Assembly (NCBI GenBank): GCA_030679805.1
Contig: JAUXST010000743.1
Coordinates: forward strand, 1-15,095
DNA length: 15,095 nucleotides
Direction of reading: 5' to 3'
Source of the DNA: Reyranella sp.
GTDB lineage: Bacteria; Pseudomonadota; Alphaproteobacteria; Reyranellales; Reyranellaceae
Shown here: positions 7,634 through 15,095 of the stretch, piece by piece
How positions within the stretch are numbered: the first letter of the stretch is position 1
Layout of the letters: every line of letters starts with the position of its first letter
Position numbers and translations under genes: made by a program
Notes under the pieces: model-generated
The model's input: the letters and a program-made list of their open reading frames with translations, nothing else
The model's database searches: none
What the model was told of the DNA's origin: nothing

Positions 7634-8587
7634 TCACACCTTCGGCTGCCGGACGACGCAGCGAAAGCCGACGTGGCTTGTCGTCGTGTCGACCTGTTCG
7701 GCGTGGCGGGCGGCGGGGCGGTAGCGCTTGCAGTAGCTGGGCGCGCAGAGGTGTGAGCCGCCCTTCAGCACCTTGCGCGGGATGCGCACGCGATCATTCG
7801 GATCGTAGCTCTGCTCCACCGCGCCGCCGCGCGGGTTCTCCGGCACGCAGCAAGCCTTGGCTGCATCTGCCTCGTGCCGGGTCGAATACCAGTCGGTGGT
7901 CCATTCCCAGACGTTGCCGATCATGTCGAAGACGCCGTAGCCGTTGGGCGGATAGGTCCGCACTGGCGAGGTGCGGGCGAAGCCGTCGGCGCGCGTGTTC
8001 TCGACGGGGAAATTGCCCTGCCAGGTGTTGGCCATGTGCTTGCCATGGGGCGTCAGCTCGTCGCCCCAGGCGAACTCCGCGCCGTCGAGGCCGCCGCGCG
8101 CGGCGAACTCGAACTCCGCCTCGGTGGGCAGCTCCTTGCCGGCCCACCTCGCGTAGGCCTCGGCATCTCGGAACGCCACCTGCACCACGGGATGCTCATC
8201 GAGCCCACCGATATGGCTGCCCTTGCCGTAGGGCCGCCGCCAGGTGGCGCCGAAGGTGAAGCGCCACCACTGGCTCCAGTCAACGAGGTCGACCGGCCGG
8301 GACGGCGGCGTAAAAACCAGGCTGCCGGCCTTCAGCATCTCGGGACGGGCGCCGGGATAATCCTTGGGATCGGGGTCGATCTCGGCCCAGGTGATGTAGC
8401 CGGTTGCCGCCACGAAGGCGCGGAACTGGGCGTTGGTGACGGGCGTGGGATCGATCCAGAAGCCGTCGACCGTCACGCTGTGGATCGGCTTCTCCTCCGG
8501 GTAGTGCCGGTCCGATCCCATGCGGAAGGTGCCGCCGGGAATGCGGATCATGTCCGTCGTCGAAGTGGGCGCGCGCAGGTCCGACAT
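7634..8587 (-). CDS. Formylglycine-generating enzyme (SUMF1 family, sulfatase-activating)
   Basis: A 317-residue aerobic formylglycine-generating enzyme. It oxidises the cysteine of the sulfatase CxPxR-type motif to C-alpha-formylglycine using O2 and copper, in the cytosol on the unfolded sulfatase. The FGE-sulfatase fold runs the full length: MIRIPGGTFRMGSD (13-26), FWIDPTPVTNAQFRAF, PVVQVAFRDAEAYARWAGKELPTEAEFE (quoted in parts: PVVQVAF, AYARWAGKELPTEAEFE), NGYGVFDMIGNVWEWTTDWY, and the C-terminal KGGSHLCAPSYCKRYRP. The last segment contains C281 and C286, the CxxxxC pair that matches the active-site cysteines of human FGE; many SUMF1-fold relatives without this activity lack it. There is no signal peptide. 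The start is ATG 8587, with AAGGGA at 8593-8598 (plus-strand numbering) 5 bases upstream. It lies 51 bases downstream of the sulfatase on the same strand, so the two are almost certainly one operon. Confidence 0.96.
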   Translation of the reverse strand: MSDLRAPTSTTDMIRIPGGTFRMGSDRHYPEEKPIHSVTVDGFWIDPTPVTNAQFRAFVAATGYITWAEIDPDPKDYPGARPEMLKAGSLVFTPPSRPVDLVDWSQWWRFTFGATWRRPYGKGSHIGGLDEHPVVQVAFRDAEAYARWAGKELPTEAEFEFAARGGLDGAEFAWGDELTPHGKHMANTWQGNFPVENTRADGFARTSPVRTYPPNGYGVFDMIGNVWEWTTDWYSTRHEADAAKACCVPENPRGGAVEQSYDPNDRVRIPRKVLKGGSHLCAPSYCKRYRPAARHAEQVDTTTSHVGFRCVVRQPKV

Positions 8588-8592
8588 GGCGA

Positions 8593-8598
8593 TCCCTT
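8593..8598 (-). promoter_or_regulatory. Ribosome binding site of the FGE gene
   Basis: Read on the minus strand, AAGGGA lies 5 bases before ATG 8587. This fixes the FGE start and argues against a longer N-terminus carrying an export signal, so the enzyme is cytosolic. Confidence 0.65.
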
Positions 8599-8638
8599 AT
8601 CGCGTCTTCGCGTCGGCGGGAATGCCTGGGCGCGGGTC

Positions 8639-10243
<1,605 letters not shown>

Positions 10244-10250
10244 CAGTTTT

Positions 10251-10255
10251 CCTCC
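10251..10255 (-). promoter_or_regulatory. Ribosome binding site of the sulfatase gene
   Basis: On the minus strand GGAGG is followed by AAAACTG and then ATG 10243, a textbook spacing of 7 bases. It decides the sulfatase start against the much longer open frame reaching to 11077. Confidence 0.8.
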
Positions 10256-10279
10256 AGTTTCATGGATGAGGCCGAAACT
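10256..10279. promoter_or_regulatory. Candidate LysR operator in the divergent sulfatase/lysR spacer
   Basis: The 84-base spacer between the two divergent starts holds the inverted repeat AGTTTC (10256-10261) and GAAACT (10274-10279), separated by 12 bases. A further AGTTTC lies at 10319-10324, just before the lysR start. LysR regulators typically bind interrupted dyads in such divergent spacers and control both genes. The arms are short and do not give a perfect T-N11-A box, so this is tentative. Confidence 0.3.
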
Positions 10280-10327
10280 CCTCCGGACAACGATGCAAAA
10301 CAACGCGGCGGACGATACAGTTTCCGC

Positions 10328-11260
10328 ATGGATATCGATCTCAAGCTGCTGCAGTACGCCGTCGTCCTGGCCAAACACCGGCATTTCGGCCGGGCGGCGG
10401 CGGCGCTCAGGATCAGCCAGCCGACGCTCAGCCGCAACATCGCGGCGCTGGAAAAACAGCTCGGCCTGCGCGTCTTCGAACGGTCGCGCCGCGATGTCAT
10501 GGCGACGCCCGCGGGCGGTGACGTCCTCAAGATGGCGGACGAACTCGTCGCCCGGGCCGAGGCGATCTCCAACAGTCTGCAGATGGTGCGCGACGGCCGG
10601 GGCGGTCGCCTGCGCGTCGCGGCCGGCGTCTATGTCCACGATATCGCGGTCCGACCGGCGGCGATCGACATGATCAAGGCGAGCCCATCGGTTCGTCTGG
10701 AACTTCTGGAACGTGAATGGACGGCCGCGCTCTCGATGCTGATGATGGATCGCGTCGATTTTGCTGTCCTCGACATCATCGCCCTGCGCGGCATGCCGGC
10801 GCTGCGCGTCGAACCGCTCGGCAGGCTGAAGGGGGTCTATTACTGTCGGGCCGGCCACCCGCTTCTGAAGAAGACGTCGCTGCGGCCGGAGGACGTGCGC
10901 CCCTATCCGTTCGTCTTCTCCAGCGTGTCGCGGGAGAAGGTCGGCCTGGTCGAGGACATCGACCCCGGCTTCACCGTGGACCCGACGACGGGCGACATCC
11001 TGCCGTCGATCGCCGTCTCGTCGTTTGGCCTCGGCCTCGAGATCGCGGCCGGCACCGATGCGATCAGTCTCGGGCACATCAGCCAGATCAAGGGAGGGAT
11101 TGCCGCCGGCCGGCTGGCGGTTCTCGACCTGCCGTGGCGGTCCGCGCGGCCGGTGGCGGAAATGGGTGTCGCCTACAAGCGCGAGCGCACGCTACCGCCG
11201 GCGGCACGGACTCTGATCGCTCTCATCCGCAAGCGCATCCGCACGGTCGAGCGGGACTGA
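10328..11260 (+). CDS. LysR-family transcriptional regulator
   Basis: A 310-residue LysR regulator. The N-terminal winged helix-turn-helix covers residues ~2-60, with LLQYAVVLAKHRHFGRAAAA then LRISQPTLSRNIAALEKQLG and LRVFERSRRDVMATPAG, followed by the linker helix and a two-lobed effector-binding domain (about 92-300). The open frame extends upstream to 9455, but that part is antisense to the sulfatase gene. ATG 10328 gives the canonical LysR N-terminus; its ribosome site is weak. It is transcribed divergently from the sulfatase-FGE operon with 84 bases between starts, the usual arrangement for a LysR protein that controls its neighbour and itself. The effector could be a sulfur compound such as sulfate, by analogy with CysB/Cbl, but nothing in the sequence specifies it. 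It ends 10 bases before the stop of the convergent HAD gene. Confidence 0.95.
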   Translation: MDIDLKLLQYAVVLAKHRHFGRAAAALRISQPTLSRNIAALEKQLGLRVFERSRRDVMATPAGGDVLKMADELVARAEAISNSLQMVRDGRGGRLRVAAGVYVHDIAVRPAAIDMIKASPSVRLELLEREWTAALSMLMMDRVDFAVLDIIALRGMPALRVEPLGRLKGVYYCRAGHPLLKKTSLRPEDVRPYPFVFSSVSREKVGLVEDIDPGFTVDPTTGDILPSIAVSSFGLGLEIAAGTDAISLGHISQIKGGIAAGRLAVLDLPWRSARPVAEMGVAYKRERTLPPAARTLIALIRKRIRTVERD

Positions 11261-11270
11261 TGCTGCGGCG

Positions 11271-12302
11271 TCACTTCAGCTCGAACGGATAGATCACTTT
11301 CCAGTCCTTCTTCATGTCGACGACCGTCCACTTGCGGCGCACTGCCTCGTCCCACGCCTTGTCGAGGCGGCCGATCGGCGACTCGCGATCGTAGGCGTAT
11401 TCGCGCACGGTGTCGGTATGATGGATCAGGCCCATGAAGCGGGCGCCGTTGCCGGCGGCCGTCCATTCCAGCATCTGCTGGTCGCCATCGGAATTGCCGA
11501 AGGCGAGCACGGGACGGCGGCCGATGAACTGGTTGATGCCGACCGCCTTGCCCGGCCCGTCGTCGATGAACGCGACCTTGGGCTCCTTCATCAGGACCGG
11601 CACGCCGTCCGGCTTCAGCACGAACTTGGTGACGCCCGACGAGCCCACGACCTGCTCGGGCGGAATGCCGTAGATGCGCTCGGTCCAGGGCCGCATGAAC
11701 TCGATGCCGCCGCCCGACACGATGAAGGTCTTGAACTGGTTGGCCCGCAGCAGCGCCAGCAGCTCGAGCATCGGCTGGTAGACCAGGTCGGTGTAGGGCC
11801 GCTTGAAGCGCGGATGGCGCGCCGTGGCGAGCCAGTCGAGCACGGTCGCGCGGAATTCCTCGGTCGAGAGGCCTGCATGGGTGGCAGCCATTGCCTCGAG
11901 CAGGCCTTTTTCGCCGAGCGTGGCGAGGGTCGCGCGGTCGTCGGTCAGGATCGAGCGGAAAGGCTCCTGTGTGCGCCATTCGGGATGCCGGCCGACCAGC
12001 GCCTTGACGCGGTCGAAGGTGAACATCACCTGGAAATACATCGGCTGCTCGGTCCACAGCGTGCCGTCGTTGTCGAAGCAGGCGATGCGCTCGGGCACCG
12101 GCACCCAGTCACGGCCTCCGCTGGCCGTCCCGAGGGTGGCTGTCGTCCGGGCGATGAAGTCGAGGATCGACCGTTTCACCTCCCCGTCGTTCCACGACGG
12201 CAGGGCGTCGCCTTGGGCGAGGGCCTGTGGGGCGAGGGCGGCCAGCGCGAGGCCAGCGGCCAGCCCTACGGCGGATCCAGTGAGGAACGAACGGCGTTTC
12301 AT
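11271..12302 (-). CDS. HAD-family phosphatase with Tat signal peptide
   Basis: A 343-residue haloacid-dehalogenase-superfamily hydrolase, phosphoserine-phosphatase-like. The N-terminus MKRRSFLTG is a twin-arginine signal (RRxFL) followed by an Ala/Leu-rich core and ALA before Q30, so the folded enzyme is probably exported by Tat to the periplasm. HAD motifs are complete: motif I FDNDGT (nucleophile D77, acid/base D79), motif II SGGG with S196, a motif III lysine (probably K252 in GPGKAVG), and motif IV GNSDGD (D272, D274) holding Mg2+. A helical cap lies between motifs I and II. Such proteins hydrolyse phosphomonoesters, but the substrate is unknown. It is convergent with lysR and next to the sulfatase operon, suggesting a linked role in removing ester groups from an external substrate. 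The start is ATG 12302, giving the Tat motif; the ribosome site is weak. Confidence 0.92.
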   Translation of the reverse strand: MKRRSFLTGSAVGLAAGLALAALAPQALAQGDALPSWNDGEVKRSILDFIARTTATLGTASGGRDWVPVPERIACFDNDGTLWTEQPMYFQVMFTFDRVKALVGRHPEWRTQEPFRSILTDDRATLATLGEKGLLEAMAATHAGLSTEEFRATVLDWLATARHPRFKRPYTDLVYQPMLELLALLRANQFKTFIVSGGGIEFMRPWTERIYGIPPEQVVGSSGVTKFVLKPDGVPVLMKEPKVAFIDDGPGKAVGINQFIGRRPVLAFGNSDGDQQMLEWTAAGNGARFMGLIHHTDTVREYAYDRESPIGRLDKAWDEAVRRKWTVVDMKKDWKVIYPFELK

Positions 12303-12344
12303 GCCGGCTTTCTAGCACCAGCATGTCCGGTCTGCCTCATCAAG

Positions 12345-12550
12345 CGACCCGTCCGCGCGCTTTCCGCCCATGAGTTGCGCACTGACGCGGCGGGGTTCGC
12401 CATCTGCTGTTTGCGCCACATATCCCAGCAGGATCCTCGTCCTCGGCAACCGGAAGACCGTGGCCTTGTGCAGGCCAGTGATCCGGCCGAGATCGGCCAG
12501 CCTACGGAAAGGACTCGCATCACCGATTGGATCGGGATCTTGTCCGCAGG
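12345..12550 (-). pseudogene. IclR-family regulator remnant (frameshifted, truncated)
   Basis: On the minus strand two adjacent frames together spell an IclR N-terminal DNA-binding domain. One frame gives ADKIPIQSVMRVLS (about 12547-12506), like the N-terminal helix of IclR proteins. The next frame gives LADLGRITGLHKATVFRL then RTRILLGYVAQTADG (12500-12399), the winged helix-turn-helix, followed by a decayed RVSAQLMGGKRADG. A frameshift therefore falls near 12500-12506. The frame stops at 12312-12314 with no effector-binding domain, leaving ~80 of the usual ~250 residues. The match is by motif recognition; a profile search would settle it. It lies just upstream of the HAD gene on the same strand. 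Confidence 0.65.
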
Positions 12551-12786
12551 CGACGCGACGCCGGCCAGTCCGGGCGCGCAGAATGACAATTGGCCTGCGC
12601 ACGCGCGGCAGCCGACGCTGCCAGAGACGCCCGAGATCCTTTGCGCGAATGACGTCCCAGTCTCTCGCGCATGCTTGAAATCATTCTCACTGCGAGCGGC
12701 TCGCTGACGCGTATGAGCGACCAGCAGGCGCGTCGCCGTGCATCGGCGCTGGTAAGTGGCGCCGAGACTGCCAATACTTCGACGGC

Positions 12787-13185
12787 ATGCCTGTTCAGTG
12801 GACCATCGACGCGCAACAGCAACTCGTCACCGTGATTGCGTATGACGAGGTCACCTGCGATCAGCTCGTTGCCATGGTCGATGCGCTCCACGAGGCCGAT
12901 GCCCACGGCTATCGCAAGTTGTATGACGGCCGGCGCAGCAGGATGCGCATGACGCGCGAGGAAGTCCTGAGGCTCGGGGTGCGCATGCGCGCCGAGCATC
13001 AGAGGAGCGCGCTGGGGCCCTTGGCGGCGATCCTGCCGGAGAGAGATGCCGAGTTGCTGGCTCCCCTCCTGGGCATGGTTGCCATCCCCAACCGTCCGCT
13101 GCGTATTTTCGTGGCGACCAGACCGGCCCTCAGATGGCTTCTCGCTTTGCCGAGTGCCTCGCCTTCAATCGAGCCTGCGGGCTAG
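12787..13185 (+). CDS. Conserved small hypothetical protein (STAS-like layout)
   Basis: A 132-residue soluble protein with no signal or membrane segment. The beginning MPVQWTIDAQQQLVTVIAYDE looks like two beta strands, followed by a helix (VTCDQLVAMVDALHEA), then YRKLYDGRRSRMRMTREEVL and a further helix-strand pattern ending RPLRIFVATRPALRWLL. This alternation, with an Asp-Gly-containing turn after a short strand (KLYDGR), recalls small STAS/SpoIIAA-like proteins found in alphaproteobacteria. No catalytic motif is visible and no function is offered. ATG 12787 is the start because there is no better upstream codon; it has no clear ribosome site. It stands alone, 210 bases before the monooxygenase gene. 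Confidence 0.7.
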   Translation: MPVQWTIDAQQQLVTVIAYDEVTCDQLVAMVDALHEADAHGYRKLYDGRRSRMRMTREEVLRLGVRMRAEHQRSALGPLAAILPERDAELLAPLLGMVAIPNRPLRIFVATRPALRWLLALPSASPSIEPAG

Positions 13186-13384
13186 CCTATCGCGGTGCGC
13201 GAAAGGCTTTTCATCTCGCGCCTGGCTTTGCCTTCGGTGGAGGCAGTGCACGGCGCCGAAACATGGACGACAGCGCCACGCCCAGTACCTAGGATGCAAC
13301 CGAAGGGAACTACGGGGCCGCATCGCGTGGCGTCGTGATCGTTACAGGCAAGCAAGACATTCGAATCGGCTGCCTTGGGGATTT

Positions 13385-13394
13385 GGAGGAAGGG
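13385..13394 (+). promoter_or_regulatory. Ribosome binding site of the HpaB-family gene
   Basis: GGAGGAAGGG precedes ATG 13396, with GGAGG ending 6 bases before it. This favours 13396 over the upstream in-frame ATG 13375, which would place the Shine-Dalgarno sequence inside the coding region. Confidence 0.8.
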
Positions 13395-13395
13395 C

Positions 13396-14871
13396 ATGGG
13401 CGCGCGCACGGGTTCGCAGTTTCTAAAAGGGCTCCGCAAGACGAGGCGTGAGATCTGGGTCGACGGCGAGAGGATCGAGGACGTCACCACGCATCCCAAG
13501 CTGCGGGGCGGCGCCGAAAGCCTGGCCGCCATCTTCGACCGGCAACACGCCTATGCAGCCGATTGCCTCTTCATGCACCCGGACAGCGGCCAACCCACCA
13601 ACGTCAGTCACATGATCCCGCGGTCCAGGGACCAGCTGCGGCATCGCCATGCCGGACTCGTCCGGCTGTCGGAAGGCTCCATGGGCATCATGGGCCGCAC
13701 GCCCGACTACATGAACATGAAGTTCGCCGCCTTCGCGTCGGCCCCCCACGTGTGGGCCGGCGCCGACGGACGCAACGAGCGGGGCGCGCAGAACATCGTG
13801 GCCTTCCAGCGCCGTCTGGCCGATTCAGATATTTCGCTCACCCATACGATCATCCAGCCCACCGTCGACAAGCGGACTGACAGCCGGATCCTGGGCAACA
13901 AGGTCACGGTGCGAAAGGTCGGCGAAACGGCCGACGGCATCATCGTCAGGGGCGGTCGCGTGCTGGCCACCCTCGCACCCTACGCCGACGAGCAGACGGT
14001 GTATCCCGGGCAGCCGATCCCGGCAGGTGCCACCGAATATGCGGTCTCCTTCGCCCTTCCGCTCGACACGCCCGGCCTCAAGTTCTTCTGTCGCGATTCG
14101 GCATCGGCGCCGGGAGCCGATCCGTTCGACAAGCCGCTGTCGTCGCGCTTCGACGAGCAGGACGCCTTCTGCATCTTCGACGACGTGCTGGTGCCGTGGG
14201 ACCGGATCTTCATCGACGGCGACGTCGAGATCTACAATTCGATGCGCCAGACCGGCTACGCGATCAACATGACGACCCAGTCGACGGTCCGGGCGCTCAC
14301 CAAGCTCGAATTCGCCTACGGCCTCGCCACCCGCATGGCGGAGATGATCGGCGACTATTCGCCGGCGACGACGGAGATGCTGGGCGAGATGGCCTGCTAC
14401 GTGCGCATCACCGCCAACGCATTGGAATTGTCGCTGGAGCAGGCCTGGGAGCGCGAGGACGGCGTGTGGTTTCCCAACGGCGCGCCGCTGGAGCCGATGC
14501 GGTCGATGCTGCCGGTCTGGATGCCGCGGGTGGCGGAAATCATCACGCTCATCGGTAGCCACAACCTGCTCACGACGCCCAGCCGCGCCCAGCTCGACGA
14601 CCCCAGGGTGCGGCCGTTGATCGACGAGATGCTGGGCGGGGCCGACGGCGTGGCGGCCGACGATCGGGCGGCGGTGTTCCGCATGGCCTGGGATTTCGTC
14701 GGCTCCTCCCTGGCAGGACGGGGCTTCCTTTACGAGCGCTTCTATTTGACCTCGGCCGCGCGCAACAAGCAGACGCTGCATCAGCGCTTCTTCGACCGAA
14801 CGCGCTCCCAGGCCTTGCTCGACGACATGCTGTCGCGAGCCGACGGTGGACCGGTACGGGCGGCCTCCTGA
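13396..14871 (+). CDS. HpaB-family FADH2-dependent monooxygenase (4-hydroxyphenylacetate 3-monooxygenase-like)
   Basis: A 491-residue oxygenase component of a two-component flavin monooxygenase. It takes FADH2 from a separate reductase and hydroxylates a phenolic substrate in the ortho position. It follows the acyl-CoA-dehydrogenase-like fold of HpaB/PvcC/TftD. Residues known to be important in HpaB are present: R101 and Y105 in GRTPDYMN and H150 in SLTHTIIQP, which position and deprotonate the phenol. Further family segments are VSFALPLDTPGLKFFCRDS, DEQDAFCIFDDVLVPWDRIFI and the helical C-terminal domain with RVAEIITLIGSHNLL. Length is normal for the family (~480-520). No flavin reductase (HpaC) or ring-cleavage gene is in the window, so the substrate is open: 4-hydroxyphenylacetate, another phenol, or a chlorophenol. 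No export signal is visible. Confidence 0.93.
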   Translation: MGARTGSQFLKGLRKTRREIWVDGERIEDVTTHPKLRGGAESLAAIFDRQHAYAADCLFMHPDSGQPTNVSHMIPRSRDQLRHRHAGLVRLSEGSMGIMGRTPDYMNMKFAAFASAPHVWAGADGRNERGAQNIVAFQRRLADSDISLTHTIIQPTVDKRTDSRILGNKVTVRKVGETADGIIVRGGRVLATLAPYADEQTVYPGQPIPAGATEYAVSFALPLDTPGLKFFCRDSASAPGADPFDKPLSSRFDEQDAFCIFDDVLVPWDRIFIDGDVEIYNSMRQTGYAINMTTQSTVRALTKLEFAYGLATRMAEMIGDYSPATTEMLGEMACYVRITANALELSLEQAWEREDGVWFPNGAPLEPMRSMLPVWMPRVAEIITLIGSHNLLTTPSRAQLDDPRVRPLIDEMLGGADGVAADDRAAVFRMAWDFVGSSLAGRGFLYERFYLTSAARNKQTLHQRFFDRTRSQALLDDMLSRADGGPVRAAS

Positions 14872-14933
14872 AGGGGATGGAGGCAGGCGCGGCACGAAAC
14901 CCAGTGAGTTTCCCGCCAATGCGAAGTGGACTG

Positions 14934-15095
14934 TCAGTCGATCGAGATGACGAAATCGAATAGCGAGTCGTGGCCGCCGGCCATGACCCGATTTTCTCCG
15001 CGCTGCAGCGAAGCGGAGTCCTGCATGAAGTGCGAGCCGATCGGCTTGCCATTCACAATGGTCCCCAAAGTGCTGTCGAGGTCGGATACGCTGAA
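14934..15095 (-). CDS. FHA-domain protein, C-terminal end (5' partial)
   Basis: The last 53 codons of a minus-strand gene that begins beyond the window. They read FSVSDLDSTLGTIVNGKPIG, then SHFMQDSASLQRGENRVMAG and GHDSLFDFVISID, ending in TGA (14934-14936). The segment DSTLGTIVNG matches the conserved loop of forkhead-associated domains (usually D-x-x-S-x-x-G-T-x-x-N-G), which bind phosphothreonine peptides. The FHA domain lies at the very C-terminus, so any partner domain (kinase, cyclase or secretion-related) would be N-terminal and is not visible. The gene is convergent with the HpaB-family gene, with 62 bases between stops. Confidence 0.8.
   Translation of the reverse strand, partial: FSVSDLDSTLGTIVNGKPIGSHFMQDSASLQRGENRVMAGGHDSLFDFVISID

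Noticed and set aside
10244..11077. N-terminal extension of the sulfatase
   Set aside because: It is the antisense of the LysR gene; the ribosome site and signal peptide place the start at 10243.
11418..12707. 429-aa plus-strand open frame
   Set aside because: Antisense to the HAD phosphatase gene, rich in Arg/His/Gly, with no motif; a high-GC shadow frame.
13825..14919. 364-aa minus-strand open frame opposite the HpaB-family gene
   Set aside because: Antisense shadow with low-complexity Arg/His-rich translation; the plus strand is a full-length known family.

Overview
The window is high-GC DNA with bacterial gene architecture: short spacers, mixed strands and GTG as well as ATG starts. The protein set includes a MalK/UgpC-type ABC ATPase, a glycosyltransferase-61 protein, a periplasmic sulfatase with its formylglycine-generating enzyme, an HpaB-type flavin monooxygenase and an FHA protein. 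This fits a free-living aerobic alphaproteobacterium of the Rhizobiales/Rhodospirillales kind. That assignment is inferred from gene content and composition only; no rRNA or other marker gene is present.

Layout. (1) 1-939: 3' part of a sugar or glycerol-phosphate ABC importer ATPase. (2) 1044-4989: three plus-strand genes that look envelope-related: a 609-aa polytopic GT-C-like membrane protein of clearly lower GC, a sterol desaturase/fatty-acid hydroxylase family membrane enzyme, and a GT61 (DUF563) glycosyltransferase. A small convergent membrane protein (4986-5330, minus) shares its stop-codon bases with the GT61 gene. (3) 5331-5840: about 500 bases with no convincing gene but with hairpins, a 12-bp palindrome, a terminator-like stem and a 2x16-bp tandem repeat. 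(4) 5841-7632: an N-terminally anchored alpha/beta hydrolase and an EEP-fold (endonuclease/exonuclease/phosphatase) hydrolase. (5) 7634-12302: a sulfatase module made of the formylglycine-generating enzyme and an exported sulfatase (minus, sulfatase first), a divergent LysR regulator, and a Tat-exported HAD phosphatase. (6) 12345-12550: remnant of an IclR regulator with a frameshift and truncation. (7) 12787-14871: a small conserved hypothetical protein and an HpaB-family flavin-dependent monooxygenase. (8) 14934-15095: the C-terminal end of an FHA-domain protein that runs off the window.

How the genes may work together. The clearest unit is the sulfatase module. A cytosolic copper-dependent FGE with both active-site cysteines (C281, C286) would oxidise C83 of the sulfatase to formylglycine before export. 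The divergent LysR protein is the obvious candidate regulator. The Tat-exported HAD phosphatase next to it suggests that sulfate and phosphate esters are both removed in the periplasm. The second likely unit is the 1044-4989 group, which could build or decorate an envelope lipid or glycan. No proven novel system is visible. The parts most worth a second look are the envelope trio, the structured gene-free region at 5470-5712 and the sulfatase/HAD module.
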